A stretch of DNA of 64,000 nt, taken from positions 6,758,001-6,822,000 of the forward strand of contig CP136062.1 in NCBI GenBank assembly GCA_032622095.1. Reading direction: 5' to 3'. Positions within the stretch are counted from its first letter, which is position 1; every line of letters starts with the position of its first letter. Shown here piece by piece: positions 44,328 through 55,850 of the stretch. The stretch is from Siphonodentalium dalli (lineage: Eukaryota > Mollusca > Scaphopoda > Gadilida > Siphonodentaliidae). The notes beneath the pieces were generated by a model, which was not told where the DNA came from, did no database searches, and saw nothing but the letters and a program-made list of their open reading frames with translations. Made by a program: the position numbers and the translations under genes.

Positions 44328-45900
44328 TAAGGGGATGGTAAAGTCTGGTCAAGATGGCCACCGCGGATTGCACACTACCTCCAGATGATCAATAATTACT
44401 CACCGGCCATAGAATGGATAAACTTCATATTTTTCACACATAATAATCAATAATAAACAAAGATCTTGTCATTAGTAGAGAAATTATAGCTGTTAGAATT
44501 TACTCGCGGAAGAGTGACAAAAAATCATGTCCCCAAACGGCGTTTCTCCAGTTCCAATGGTTAACTTTTTGTACAAACTGAACAGTCAAAATGGTCCTAT
44601 AAGAATCTGGCTAGAGACAAGGAGACATCATTTTGAGGAAAAACAAGAACTATCCCAAATACCCTGCCTGTGAAAATAGTACTGTCATCCTGAATAATGG
44701 CAAAATGTCCTCCATTTGCATTGTTTACATTCTTAGGAACTATTTTTCTTGGTATGGGAGACCATAATATCCTAACATTATTTTGCGATAGCCGATACTC
44801 AAGCCATGGGGGCGGGGCGGCCATGATTACAAACAAACCCATCCGTCAATACTAGAATACGATTACGAATGGAAATCGATCAGTATAGACAATCGCGCAT
44901 GGGATCAAGCTTTTGATTATGCCCATCAATATATATGGATTATAAGCAATATGATTGTACCTGATAACCGACAATTTCTCGATTAATTTACATTCAAATG
45001 TTATTAAACGTATTTTTCTCCACAATATTTTTAATCCCAGTGCACCAAAATAGAATTGACCGGAAGTGAACTCGCACAAGGAGTCCGTCGTAAAATATGA
45101 CATATTTCGTCGGAATACGGTACTTTCCTATTCATAAATATGTTTTTATATAGGCTAATTGATTTTAGAATAATACAATATTCTGAAACATCTATGTTTT
45201 CTATTTATGTGATTTGCGTACTAATACGACATCTTGTAATCTCGCTTTCGACTATAGACTGGTAATTCTAAAAATAAAATATCAACATTTCCATCTGTAA
45301 ACAGCACAAAACTTCATAAATCGTGGGTAATCAAGCAACTAAATTAATTCCAACAACTTAAATAAACTGAAAGCATCGATTTCATATCATAAACTTGCCC
45401 GATTGCAGGATCGGATTGCTTTTCTGGTCGATTATCATGTACCTGCCGCGAATTAAAAAATGACAACAACGTCATGAACATGTGTTTACAATTGAAATAT
45501 GGCGACTGGCTCCCAATAAAAACTGACACGTTTTAGCGGACGTTTTGCAAACGATACAGTGAACATTAATCTAAAGCATAGCTCCTTGGCTCTTAACGGT
45601 ATGTCACTTATCATAATGGGCTGCCTAATGATACTGTTGAAGTTATAGTTTTTCACATTTGAATGCCAAAACAATGACATAATATTGCAGATATACTCTG
45701 TTTCAAAGTCATTTTTCTGGTACAAAAAGCTTTTTAGCTCACATCTATTCGTGGCACCTCCTTTAACGATATATGCTCTATATATTATCTCCGTGTTGTT
45801 ATATCTATTTCTGTCTGCTTTTATGTGAAAAATACCAATTTTGTCAGCCCGTTTCCAGACATTTTTTATGAAACAGACTTTGCCATCCCCTCAACGTTTC
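44328..45900. mobile_element. Possible non-autonomous DNA transposon
   Basis: GTTAAGGGGATGGTAAAGTC at 44328 is matched in inverted form at about 45875-45900 (GTTGAGGGGATGGCAAAGTC in reverse complement), so the ends are about 20 bp with few differences. The inside has no recognisable transposase. An 81-codon minus-strand frame at 44597-44842 starts at an ATG but resembles nothing known to me. Confidence 0.3.
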
Positions 45901-46302
45901 GACCGAATTCTCTGAATTTAAGCCTACAGGCTATTCCATCTACCCAGCTAGATTGACACTAGTTGATCACAAAAGTGCAAGAAAAATCAAAGGTTATGTG
46001 TTTACTTTTTATTAATAAATCCACACCGAATTGTGTTGAAATTGTACGACAGGGCTATCCCACAGCTAAATTTTGACTGGAAAAAGCAAGAACTACAGTA
46101 GCTAGATAAATCAATTTCTCTCTCACAAAAAAGTCCATTCCCCCATTAATTCACCAATTTAAATTATTCAGATATGATGTACAAATCAAATAAACACGAT
46201 GTCATACTTTAATATAGTCCACCTTTAATAATAAGGCCAAAACAAAATGAATGCATGTTTCCCGTAACCCGACTCAAGTTCATTTTATTTGTTTTAAATA
46301 AA

Positions 46303-46942
46303 AAAAAAATCTATAAACCGACCAACCACACTGATATTAACCAAACTATTTACGCGTGGTTCCATTTTTTCTGATTCACCTCGCGAGATAAATGATATCT
46401 TTATATATTTTTCGCAAAGCCACATCGTCACTCTTCAAACAGTTCTAGTCAAATTACGACCGACCGGACTCAATACCAGAAGAGTACAGGTTATCGCTCC
46501 TCTTTGCTGACTGGAAGCATGTGTTTGTGTTGATATGGAGTACCGGTATTGTTGAGTGTACCGGTATTTGAGCAAAAAAGCTGTAGCCGGCTGTTACTTA
46601 TAAGACATGCGCGGTAGGAAGCTACAGCAGCCAGGGAAATGAATTCGACTATCACTAAAGTAAACATTGTACCCCGACTCTGATAGGAGAATTTCTTATT
46701 GTGGAGATATTTGTTTTAAAACTGCTCCCTGGGGACACATACATTGTAATTGTCATTCCCATTTTGTTGACATCAAACTAGATATTTTATATCTATGATA
46801 TATTTCCTGTTTGGTGGATAATTAAACTTATTATCGTAAAAATATATATAATTATATCTTGTTTGCATATACCGGTTTTATCACCAATTTGTTGGTTGAT
46901 TGGGTCATGGTATGGTGTTTGATTGTGGTTAGGCGTGTCAGA
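46303..46942 (-). repeat. Right arm of a long inverted repeat
   Basis: It is the inverted partner of 41268-41862. An additional block nearby (about 46235-46290) matches 43140-43240 in inverse orientation and 41155-41190 in direct orientation, so the arrangement has been rearranged more than once. Confidence 0.75.
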
Positions 46943-46959
46943 GTTTGTAAATTCTGCAA

Positions 46960-47225
46960 TTGAGTACCACGGCCGATCGGCAAGTACACCTCGGCCGAAC
47001 GACAAGTACACATGTACACCGTGGCCGAAAAGCAACTACATGTACAACAGGGCCAGATGGCATGTACACCATGGTTAGATTTCTGGTTTGTATTGTCTTT
47101 TTTCAGTTTAATGAATGTACAATGTACATGTACACCGCAGCAACTACATTTACACCATGGCCGAATGGCAAATACACCACGGCCCAACTGTAGTTAGCCG
47201 TTGGAGCCGCGGTGTACATGTAGTT
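46960..47225. repeat. Degenerate minisatellite (GTACACC-GGCC-AAGTACA type)
   Basis: Variants of GTACACCATGGCCGAATGGC recur about eight times with TACATGTACA spacers. Frames on both strands here come from the repeat. Confidence 0.6.
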
Positions 47226-49910
47226 GCATTTCAGCTGTGGTGGCAATGCTAACCGCAACGTGGTTAAGTGGACACTTGTTTTGCCTAGCAGGGTACATGT
47301 ATTAGTACATGTATGTACCAACCTTGCCAGGTCTATTACAAAAACTCAAAATAGTGTGCGACGACAAGGAAGTTTCAATTGTATTTAAAGGTACTCAATC
47401 TGATTTGATAGTCCCCATATCATTAGATTCGAACAACATTTAAAAAAAATATGCCTCAGTCAGAATCTATTAAGGGGAAGGTCAAGTGAACAATTTTGAA
47501 AGGGGATTTCCATGCAAATCTCTTTAACAGAAGTTACGTACATGTAGGTGCATACATGAATAATTCTGAGTGATTTGGTGTGGTAATTAAAACAACGGAT
47601 TGTCAAATATCAGATACACAAAAGCCACTTGACTTTAGAGTTATCCATCTTCATACGCAAATTTGATCCGCGAACTTCTTCTCGTTTACTTTTTGCCAGG
47701 CCACTAAAAAGTACCGGTGGTGAAAAATAATGGATTGCAAAAATTTATATCTGATCACTCTGAGCTTTGATGGGTGGGTTCCTCGACTCAAATCAAATAT
47801 TTGTTTCCCCAAAGCCAAAGAAATAGTAATTGGCGAGCGTTAATTCGGATTATGCATCTTTAAATAGGATAATCGCATTAGAGCTGAAATGAGGGAATGA
47901 ATAAATAAATGAATGTATACAAAGTGAAATAAAACATTGCTTTTTGTTTGAGAATATTGCCATTTGATTGAAAGAATTATAGATTTCTGAAAAATGGATG
48001 AATATATACCGGTATCAGGAATAATGTTTTGTTTATTAGTCTCACTAATCGTTCTCAGTGTTTCTCAAGTTAAATCAGCGACTTCATCACATGTACTGTC
48101 ATTTCATGTTCATGTACAGAGAAAATTACTGTTCAAACTTACAAAAGTTGTAGGTGATTTCATTTATCAGGTCTTTACTGTATGTTACATCTACAGTAAT
48201 GCCATAATTAATTGACTCCATAACCATAGCATAATTATGGGTAAATTTTCAGGATTTAGTCGGAAAGCTCTCATCGAGTCATTAATTAGGGCATTACTGT
48301 ACATGTACATGTATACTTATTACAGTGTTTTTTTTCCTATTTTTCCAGATTGTTCAGAGATGCTTCAGATCTACATGTACCGGTACATCCTGTTCATCAC
48401 ATGCACTATCTATCAGAAGTTCAATTCTGTGATCTGAGATCTCACATGTACTGGTTTCTGAATAAATTAGCAAATTTTGTCAGACAACTTCCTTGAACAG
48501 GTGTAAAATTCACATTAACAAGCAGTGATTAAATGGAACTGTAAAGCCAATATGGTTTGTGTGACCCTGCGAGCTCGCATGATGGAAAGACAATATCTAC
48601 AACAAGGACCAACGATTTTCAAGAATTTGCATCTTATAATACTAGAATGAAGTTTTGGGAAACTCAAGATTCTTACCAAACTATTTGAGTTTTTCAAGAG
48701 TGCAATGGATGTCTTTGGGGGAGAACCCATTTGTATACTGTACAGTGATTCTTGAATCTGTAGTCACTAAGGAATCCACTCCATGAAGCTGATGCAGATT
48801 TCTTTCTCCTGTGCAACAAATCTTAGCATGGCATAGAACAATCTTATATACATGTATGTTTGGAAAGCGCCATACGTTACACGTGAAGGTGTATGTCTAA
48901 CAGAAAGTGTACTGTTAACCAAAGAAGACCCGAAGACTCCACCATGATGTAATTGCCTTCTGATTAATAAAATATTGGTGCCAACTATGTGAACATAATA
49001 TTTTTAACTAAATCCAAATTTACCAACAACCATAATATCACAGTGGGTTATTTTATTACTAGAATGACATGCCCGGTGGTGTCATTTTTAAAAGAAGGTG
49101 TACCTGGTAATTTCTTGCTATGTTTGTCATGTTCCAGGATACAGAGTGTGTTGAGAAGTTTGTCCATATGCTCGCTACATACATTTGTATAACATTGTTT
49201 TGTCCTGTAAAACTACTGGTGGTGTATGGTGTCTTTTAAGTTTAAGCATATATGGAACTTATCCCAAGACAAATAATATCACAAAAATTATTAAAATTTC
49301 CAGTTTTGTGGTTAAGTATATGTGTTTTTAAATACAAATTTTGCGATTTCATTGATATTTAAGGCACAGTGTTAGGCAACATACATCTTATACAAATGTC
49401 GACATGATGGGGGGGGGCTTGGGAGATGGTGTTCTATCATATCACAAATACAACCGCTCATGTACCGGTATATTACTGGTGGAAAAGTTGACACTCCTGT
49501 AACAACGGAAGGACATTTGATAGGTCAAGCAGGGACATGGCGATTGGGGGGGGGTGTCCCCAACTCAGGTCAAATTTTTCAATAGTTGGAAATTGCATGT
49601 CTGACGGAACAGTAGGTTGCAATTGTTCTTGTAGTTTTATTTTATTAATGGGAAATTGTTTTTAGAACAACATTTGTATATTTCCTACTTTTGATCAATT
49701 TGTTTGATCAATTTGTTTTAATGAAATTGCTATCAGTTGGAAATTTATTGTCATGAATCTCTACTTTGGCTACGTGCCTTGTGTGTAGAAAAGAGTAGAT
49801 ATTTGTGACATGATCTAGGTCCCTCCCTGTCCGACTTTAGACATCAGTTGGACATTTTCCAACCGTCGGGGGTGTCAGTTGGAAATTTCGCTTGCACAGT
49901 TTGAGGCCAG
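47226..49910. other. Non-coding except for a MITE at 48192
   Basis: No gene is recognised. There are G-runs at about 49408 and 49547, and several TACATGTA motifs. Confidence 0.4.
48192..48301. mobile_element. MITE, short copy
   Basis: TA-CAGTAATGCCATAATTAAT at the left and ATTAATTAGGGCATTACTG-TA at the right are terminal inverted repeats with TA on both sides. The internal TTCAGGATTTAGTCGGAAA block is shared with the copies at 8943 and 32289. At 110 bp it lacks the inner part of the 174-bp copy. Confidence 0.8.
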
Positions 49911-50939
49911 TCTAAATGATAGATATTCTAGCCACGTCCCCGATAAAAAATCTTTCAATCACGCCATTACAATCGTGCGATAAACTGACAACCGGAATAC
50001 AAACATGCATTATTATTGTTATGTATATTATCTCATACCAAGCATGCACCCATATGCTTGTGACATACACAACGACAATAGTCTTAATTTGTTACTGGTA
50101 CTTAGTTCAATCATTGCAAGTTCTTAATTTCACAATAAGTTTATTGTTAACCTCGATTTAGGAGAGTATATATACAAATGATAAATATATACATGTTATA
50201 TAAATATGCATGCAAATGTTATACTAATCACAATATTAATCATACAGTGTTTATGCTATCTCACGCGCATGCGGCCAGGTTCTGACATTTTCAAGTTTTA
50301 AGTGTTAGTGTGGTCGGTGATAATCTAGAGGATTTAGAAATGGGAAGGCATTCACAGAGGTGCCCGAATATCAGTTGCCCTTTTAAAACCTGATTAGCAA
50401 TATCACATGCGTGTGATCGAGCAAAATAAAATTTCCAAATAAACTATTTACTGGACATCAAAGTTGAGTATAACAAATTGAGAATGTTTGCCTCATATTA
50501 CATTCTCGAGTGAATTTAGACAACGGTTTGAGACATCGAATTCACCAATATAATATGTATCAAAAGTGAGTTATTCTCATTTTGATGTTGAAAGTTAATT
50601 GAAAAGAGCAAGTAAATTAAATTAATATTTAGTTCTTGTACATGTATATACATGTATCCATTTTGAGCCTCTTCAGAGTGGATAACGTTATACAAATGTT
50701 TACTATAATTTTTTCTGACCTACATGTACCACTAACTAAATTCCTTAACCATGTGTTACGCCAGCTTTTTAAGTAATGACCACTTTTGAAGTAGTTCTCC
50801 ACTTTTGAAGTAAAAACGCCAGCTTTTGAAGTACCTCACCACTTTTGTAATAAAATCGCCAGCTTTTGTAGTAAAGTGAGGTCTCCGCTTTTGAAGTAAA
50901 AAACGCCAGCTTTTGTAGTAAAAAAAACTAGGTCTCCAC

Positions 50940-51510
50940 ACCTGTAATCGACCATACGAGTGTGATGTGGTTTGAATAGCTTTCAGTCATACCAACAAGA
51001 AATCAGTCAATCGCCCATACACGTGTGACATGTACCAAAAAGCACTTAGTGAATCCGGTTGCGTGACAAAAGAATACACACCGGTAATCGACCATACGAG
51101 TGTGACGTGGTTTGAATAGCCTCCAGTCATACCAACACAAGATAAATCAGTCAATCGCTTTACACGTGTGACGTGTACCAAAAGGCACTTAGTGAGTCCG
51201 GTTCCGTGACAAAACAATCCACACCGGTAATCGACCACATGCATGTGATGTGGTTTGAATAGCCTTCAGTCATACCAACACAAGATAATTTACAGCGTCA
51301 TCGCCCATACAACTGTGACGTGTTCCAAAAGGCATTAGTGGGTCCGTTTCCCTGCCTAAGCTTATTAACACACTTAGGTGACCAATCATACGAGTATATA
51401 CGATTGTTCCCAGTCAGCCTGACAACCCACATCATTGAATGCCCTTACAAGTGCGACCTTTGCCAGAAGAAGTTTGATGTGACATTGAGTGAGACAAGAC
51501 GTTTTGTCAG
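50940..51510 (+). pseudogene. Decayed C2H2 zinc-finger array (left arm and centre)
   Basis: Conceptual plus-strand reading shows finger and linker remnants. RIHTGNRPYECDV (51071-51109) has the classic HTG-x-x-P-Y-x-C linker. YTCDVYQKALSESGSVTK follows at about 51150-51205, and ECPYKCDLCQKKF lies at about 51448. Stops and substitutions break every finger, and most zinc ligands are gone. The source was presumably a host C2H2 zinc-finger gene captured by the mobile element. Confidence 0.6.
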
Positions 51511-52675
51511 TCCAGTAACATGCAACATATATAGTTCATCGAAATTAGGTGATGTAGTAGTTCCAACGGAACATAGTTGGTATATTTGGCCTCACTTTTA
51601 ATTGCATATTCATACCCTCGAAATTATGTGATCCGCCGACGCTTTAGGGACAGCAGAAAATGTTCGGTTTATTAGCTTCGTCTCTGGAAGGCGACATTAA
51701 CAACAAATTTCGATCATTGAAATTATGTCACATAACCGAAGTATTAGAACTACGTCAAACGTGGCCAGCTATAAAACACGGGGTCCAGTAATGTGTTGTG
51801 TGGAAACCATTGGGTTCACATATCCTCTGATGATTGAGTATATAAAATAACGGAGTCGATGGCGTTATGTCGCTATACAGGGAAAGTTAAACTTTCAAAT
51901 CTCAATGTTCTTGACGCCAAAGGTTCAGTCTCCTTTCAAAATTTATTCAACACAATATACGAATACAAATAATTTTATAGTCAATTTTCAGTCACAGCAA
52001 TATATAATGAAACGCATAACAAAATTAAGAATGAATGGAACGATGTTGTTGATATAGTTAAATAATAATTAGTCAACTTTATCCTTAACCTCCCCTTGGA
52101 CGCTATATTTCTTGAATAGTTATGTATAATATTGTATATCTTGATCCCTTATCGCCTCTCATCTACATCAACAATTCTGCTATCTAAATCTTTTTTGTTT
52201 ATTATGGTCAATAAATTAAATCAATATTCTATCATGAAGACAATATATGATGGTATACATATTTACTATTGCTATGTTGCACCTATCAATTGGGGTCAGA
52301 CTAAGTGGTGTACTATATACAGGGAAGGTTGAGGTGTCTCGTTGACTGATAACTTAACATAAAAACAATGATAAATTATTTTGAAATATCTCAGAACACA
52401 ACAAAACACACATACCAAAACACAATATATGTAGGTACATATTCTAGTTGGTAGTCTATATTGTTAATGGTCACTGATCCGAAATATTGCATGCACTTAT
52501 ATTTCAGCAATTAGTTTAAATCTTGAAGTGTGTAGTTTATAAAGAAAGTCTTATAATTTTAGTAATATACCAGATCTCTAAATCTACCAGCCATGCAAAT
52601 TCGTCCACTGATTCACGTTTACTGAAGCCAAAATATAATAAATCAAGTTCACAGTTCACCCAGAAACATTCCTCA

Positions 52676-53090
52676 AGCCTTTTGGTACACGTCACACGTG
52701 TATGGACGATTGACTGTGATTTGTCTTGTGATAGTTTAACTGAAAGCTATTCAAACCACGTTACACTCGTAAGGTCGATTACCGGTGTAGATTCTTTTGT
52801 CACCGAACGGACTCATTAAGTACCTTTTGTTACACGTCACACGTGTATGGACGATTGACTGTGTGATAGTTTAACTGAAAGCTATTCAAACCACGTCACA
52901 CTCGTATGGTCGATTACCGGTGTGTATTCTTTTGTCACGCAACCAGACTCACTAAGTGCCTTTTGGTACACGTCACACGTGTATGGGCGATTGAATGTGT
53001 GATTTCTCTTGTGTTGGTATGCCTGAAAGCTATTCAAACCACATCACACTCGTATGGGCGATAGCGACAATGTATTATCGGGTTGACTTT
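52676..53090 (-). pseudogene. Decayed C2H2 zinc-finger array (right arm, inverted)
   Basis: This is the inverse complement of the left-arm fingers. About three repeats of roughly 84-168 nt carry, on the minus strand, the same CACACCGGTAATCGACCATA and ACACGTGTGACGTGTACCAA blocks. Finger-size periodicity remains although the frames are broken. Confidence 0.6.
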
Positions 53091-54800
53091 GTCATGAAAA
53101 TCGTTCAGCGCCCGTCAAAATGTATTGAGTCAGTTTACTTCAAAAGCTGTAATTTTGTTATTACAAAAGTGGAGACCTACAAAAGCTGGCGTGTTTTACT
53201 TCAAAAGCGGAGACCTCACTTTACTACAAAAGCTGGCGATTTTATTACAAAAGTTGTGAGGTACTTCAAAAGCTGGCGTTTTTTACTTCAAAAGTGGAGA
53301 CCTACTTCCAAAAGTGGTCAGTTACTTCAAAAGCTGGCGTAACAACCATGACAACAAAAAGCAATTATTAATAGGTTCAATTAGATTATCAAAGAAAGAA
53401 TATACGCCAATGAAGTATTCCAGTCAATCCCCCTTGCAGGTAGATGTTATATGTTATGCACATCAATTTGAAAGCATGCGATATTTTAAAGGAGACAAGT
53501 TTTGTAATACAGCCTTACGGTTTTGACATACAAATATTGTTAGTAAAATGCTTATATTTTCCATTTTGTGTTGTTAAATCTATGTATCATGGTTCGGATA
53601 TATCGATATTCCGGAAGATTCGTCCATATAGTTTAACGACCTTGATAACGCATCTTGCATATTGACCGGACAGTCCTTTATTGATGCAGTAGCGCATTGT
53701 AAAATGATAAGTGCCGGAACGAATTGTAAAAACAGTTTTAAAAAATACAGCTTTACGATTGTGACATAGCCAGTAATTGGGTACCGTTACAGTATTCTCG
53801 ACGCTACCTGGTATGACCGAGACCCCGATAAAAAAATCATTCAATCACGCCATTACAATCGTGCGATAAAACTGACAACCGGAATACAAACATGCATTAT
53901 TATTGTTATGTATATTATCTCGTACCAAGCGTACGCCCATATGCTTGTGACATACACAACGAAAATAGTCTTAATTTGTTACTGGCACTTAGTTCAATCG
54001 TGGCAAGTTCTTAATTTCACAATAAGTTTATTGTTAACCTCCATTTAGGAGAGCATATATACAGATGACAAATATATACATGTTATATAAATATGTATGC
54101 AAATGTTATACTAATCACACTATTAATCATACAGTGTTATGTCATGTCACACGCATGCGGCCATGTTCTGGCATTTGTATGTGTTAGTGAGGTCGGTGAT
54201 AATCTAGAGGATTTAGAAATGGGAAGGCATACACAGAGGTGTCCGAATATCAGTTGCCATTTTAAAACCTGATTAGCAATATTACATGCGTGTGATCGAG
54301 CGAAATAAAATTTCCAAATAAACTATTTACTGGACATCAAAGTTCAGTATTTCTGACCTACACGTACCGCTATCTAAAATTCCTGAACCATGACAACAAA
54401 AAGCAATTATTAATAGGTTCAATTAGATTATCAAAGAAAAAACATACGCCACTGAAGGATTCCAGTCAATCCCCCTTCCAGGTAGATGTTATATGTTATG
54501 CATAGCAATTTGAAAGCATGCGATATTTTAAAGGAAACAAGTTTTGTAACACAGCCTTACTACCATTTTCTGTTGTTAAATCTATGTATCATGGTTGCAT
54601 GGATATATCGATATTCCGGAAGATTCGTCCATATAGTTTAACGACCTTGATTAACGCAATGAACGCATATTGCATATAGATCTGACAGTCCTTTATTGAG
54701 GCAGTAGCGCAGTGTAAAACAAGTTTTAAAATATACAGCCTTACGGTTGTGGCATAGCCAGTAAATGGGTACCGTTACAGTATTCTCGACGCTACCTGAC

Positions 54801-55740
54801 ATGCCCGAGTATTTGGTGTCGATTATATTTTGTGAGATATGACAATTATCCCAAGAAATATTGTCACTATAAAATGCTTAAATTTTCCATTCGTGTGGTT
54901 AAATCTATGAGTTTCCAACTTGAAATTTCCCGCTTCCATTGAACCACTCACATTTCTGTCATGGATGTAGAGGGAATCATATAGCATAATGATATCAGTT
55001 CAGTGTGAGATAAACGCAGAACCGCATATGTGTGTTACCTGTCAAGTGGGAAATGACATAGTCGTGATATGGCCTAGCGGCTGAAACGACGTTAAACCCT
55101 CAGTCAAACAAAGTTACCTGTCAATAGGTTATGAGATGCATGCGATTTTGTGTATAATTATCTTTCGTACCAAGCGTGCGGTATTGATATAGTGGCAGGT
55201 GCGTCCGTATGCTTGCGACATGCAATGTGATAACAGTCGACACATCTGTTAATTGCTCCTATTAATTCATGGCTATTTCTTAATTTCACAGTGCGTTTCA
55301 GAGTTGTTGATATTCCCGGAAGTTTGTCCGTATGCATGCTTGCTACATGTAACAGAGTGTTACACCAAATACACGTAACAGGGGTACGCGCCGTTCTGCT
55401 AAGTACGCTCACCCAACTACTCTTGTGGATCTAAATAAGGATACATGTATGCTTCTATGTCCACCCTGTACTCTTATACTTGTATGCTTAATTATGTTTT
55501 TAATTTGCTGCCCTATATAGCAGGGGGGATTCTTCCGGCACGTATGCCGGGGTGGGTGGGTGGTCAAAGCGACCAACAAGCAATTTTGTCCGCAACTAAA
55601 AAAAAAAATTCGTGCTTGTTTTTTTAGTGTTTTGGCAATGGGTTGGGCTTCAAAACCACTTTGAATGAGAGAAATAATGTAATTCTAACTGGTAAACTGA
55701 CTGCAGGCAGTTATCGTGTTGTATTTTGTTGCAAATTTTG
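54801..55740. other. Non-coding; possible SINE tail and diverged repeat
   Basis: About 55060-55110 (GATATGGCCTAGCGGCTGAA, ACGACGTTAAACCCTCA) resembles the 3' tail found on tRNA-derived SINEs of molluscs. The link is from memory of the family and weak. About 55150-55260 is a diverged relative of the 49.9-kb duplication. No gene is seen. Confidence 0.3.
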
Positions 55741-55850
55741 AAATCCAAGATGGCCGCTGGCAGCCATGTTTTTTTTGGCCGAATGACCTCAAAATGACTC
55801 ATTCCTATTAACATGTCCATGTTAACATCCATGATAAATAGTATGCACAG
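55740..55850 (-). repeat. Solo inverted unit of the 42-kb satellite
   Basis: Reading the minus strand gives TTTGGCC-AAAAAAAACATGGCT, GCCAGCGGCCATCTTGGATTT and the CATGGATGTTAACATGGACA block, as in the array at 41880-42880. Confidence 0.75.

Larger units (their letters stand above)
50756..53343. mobile_element. 2.6-kb long-inverted-repeat element carrying zinc-finger sequence
   Basis: The ends are TGTTACGCCAGCTTTT and its inverse AAAAGCTGGCGTAACA. The arms, about 600 bp each, contain an outer array of about 27-bp units (ACTTTTGAAGTA / CGCCAGC) and an inner zinc-finger-like segment. ACCATG lies directly outside both ends. The duplicated region at about 54390 shows the uninterrupted site with a single ACCATG, which proves insertion with a target duplication of about 6 bp. 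No transposase is seen; the central 1.3 kb is non-coding. Confidence 0.8.
49925..54800 (+). repeat. Tandem segmental duplication, one copy interrupted by a transposon
   Basis: Unit A consists of 49930-50755 plus 53344-53815. Unit B is 53816-54800. They share long blocks such as CAATCACGCCATTACAATCG, AACCGGAATACAAACATGCA, GGATTTAGAAATGGGAAGGC and CAACAAAAAGCAATTATTAA, with a few percent divergence visible. Unit B lacks about 270 bp present in unit A (about 50460-50730). A more diverged third relative lies at about 55150-55260. Confidence 0.85.

Noticed and set aside
44597..44842. 81-codon minus-strand frame starting MGLFVIMAAPPPW
   Set aside because: It starts at an ATG and reads plausibly, but no family, splice partner or repeat of the frame supports it, and it lies inside a possible transposon.
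50987..51244. 85-codon minus-strand frame with internal repeats
   Set aside because: It is a shadow of the repeated zinc-finger segments, which read in the plus orientation here.
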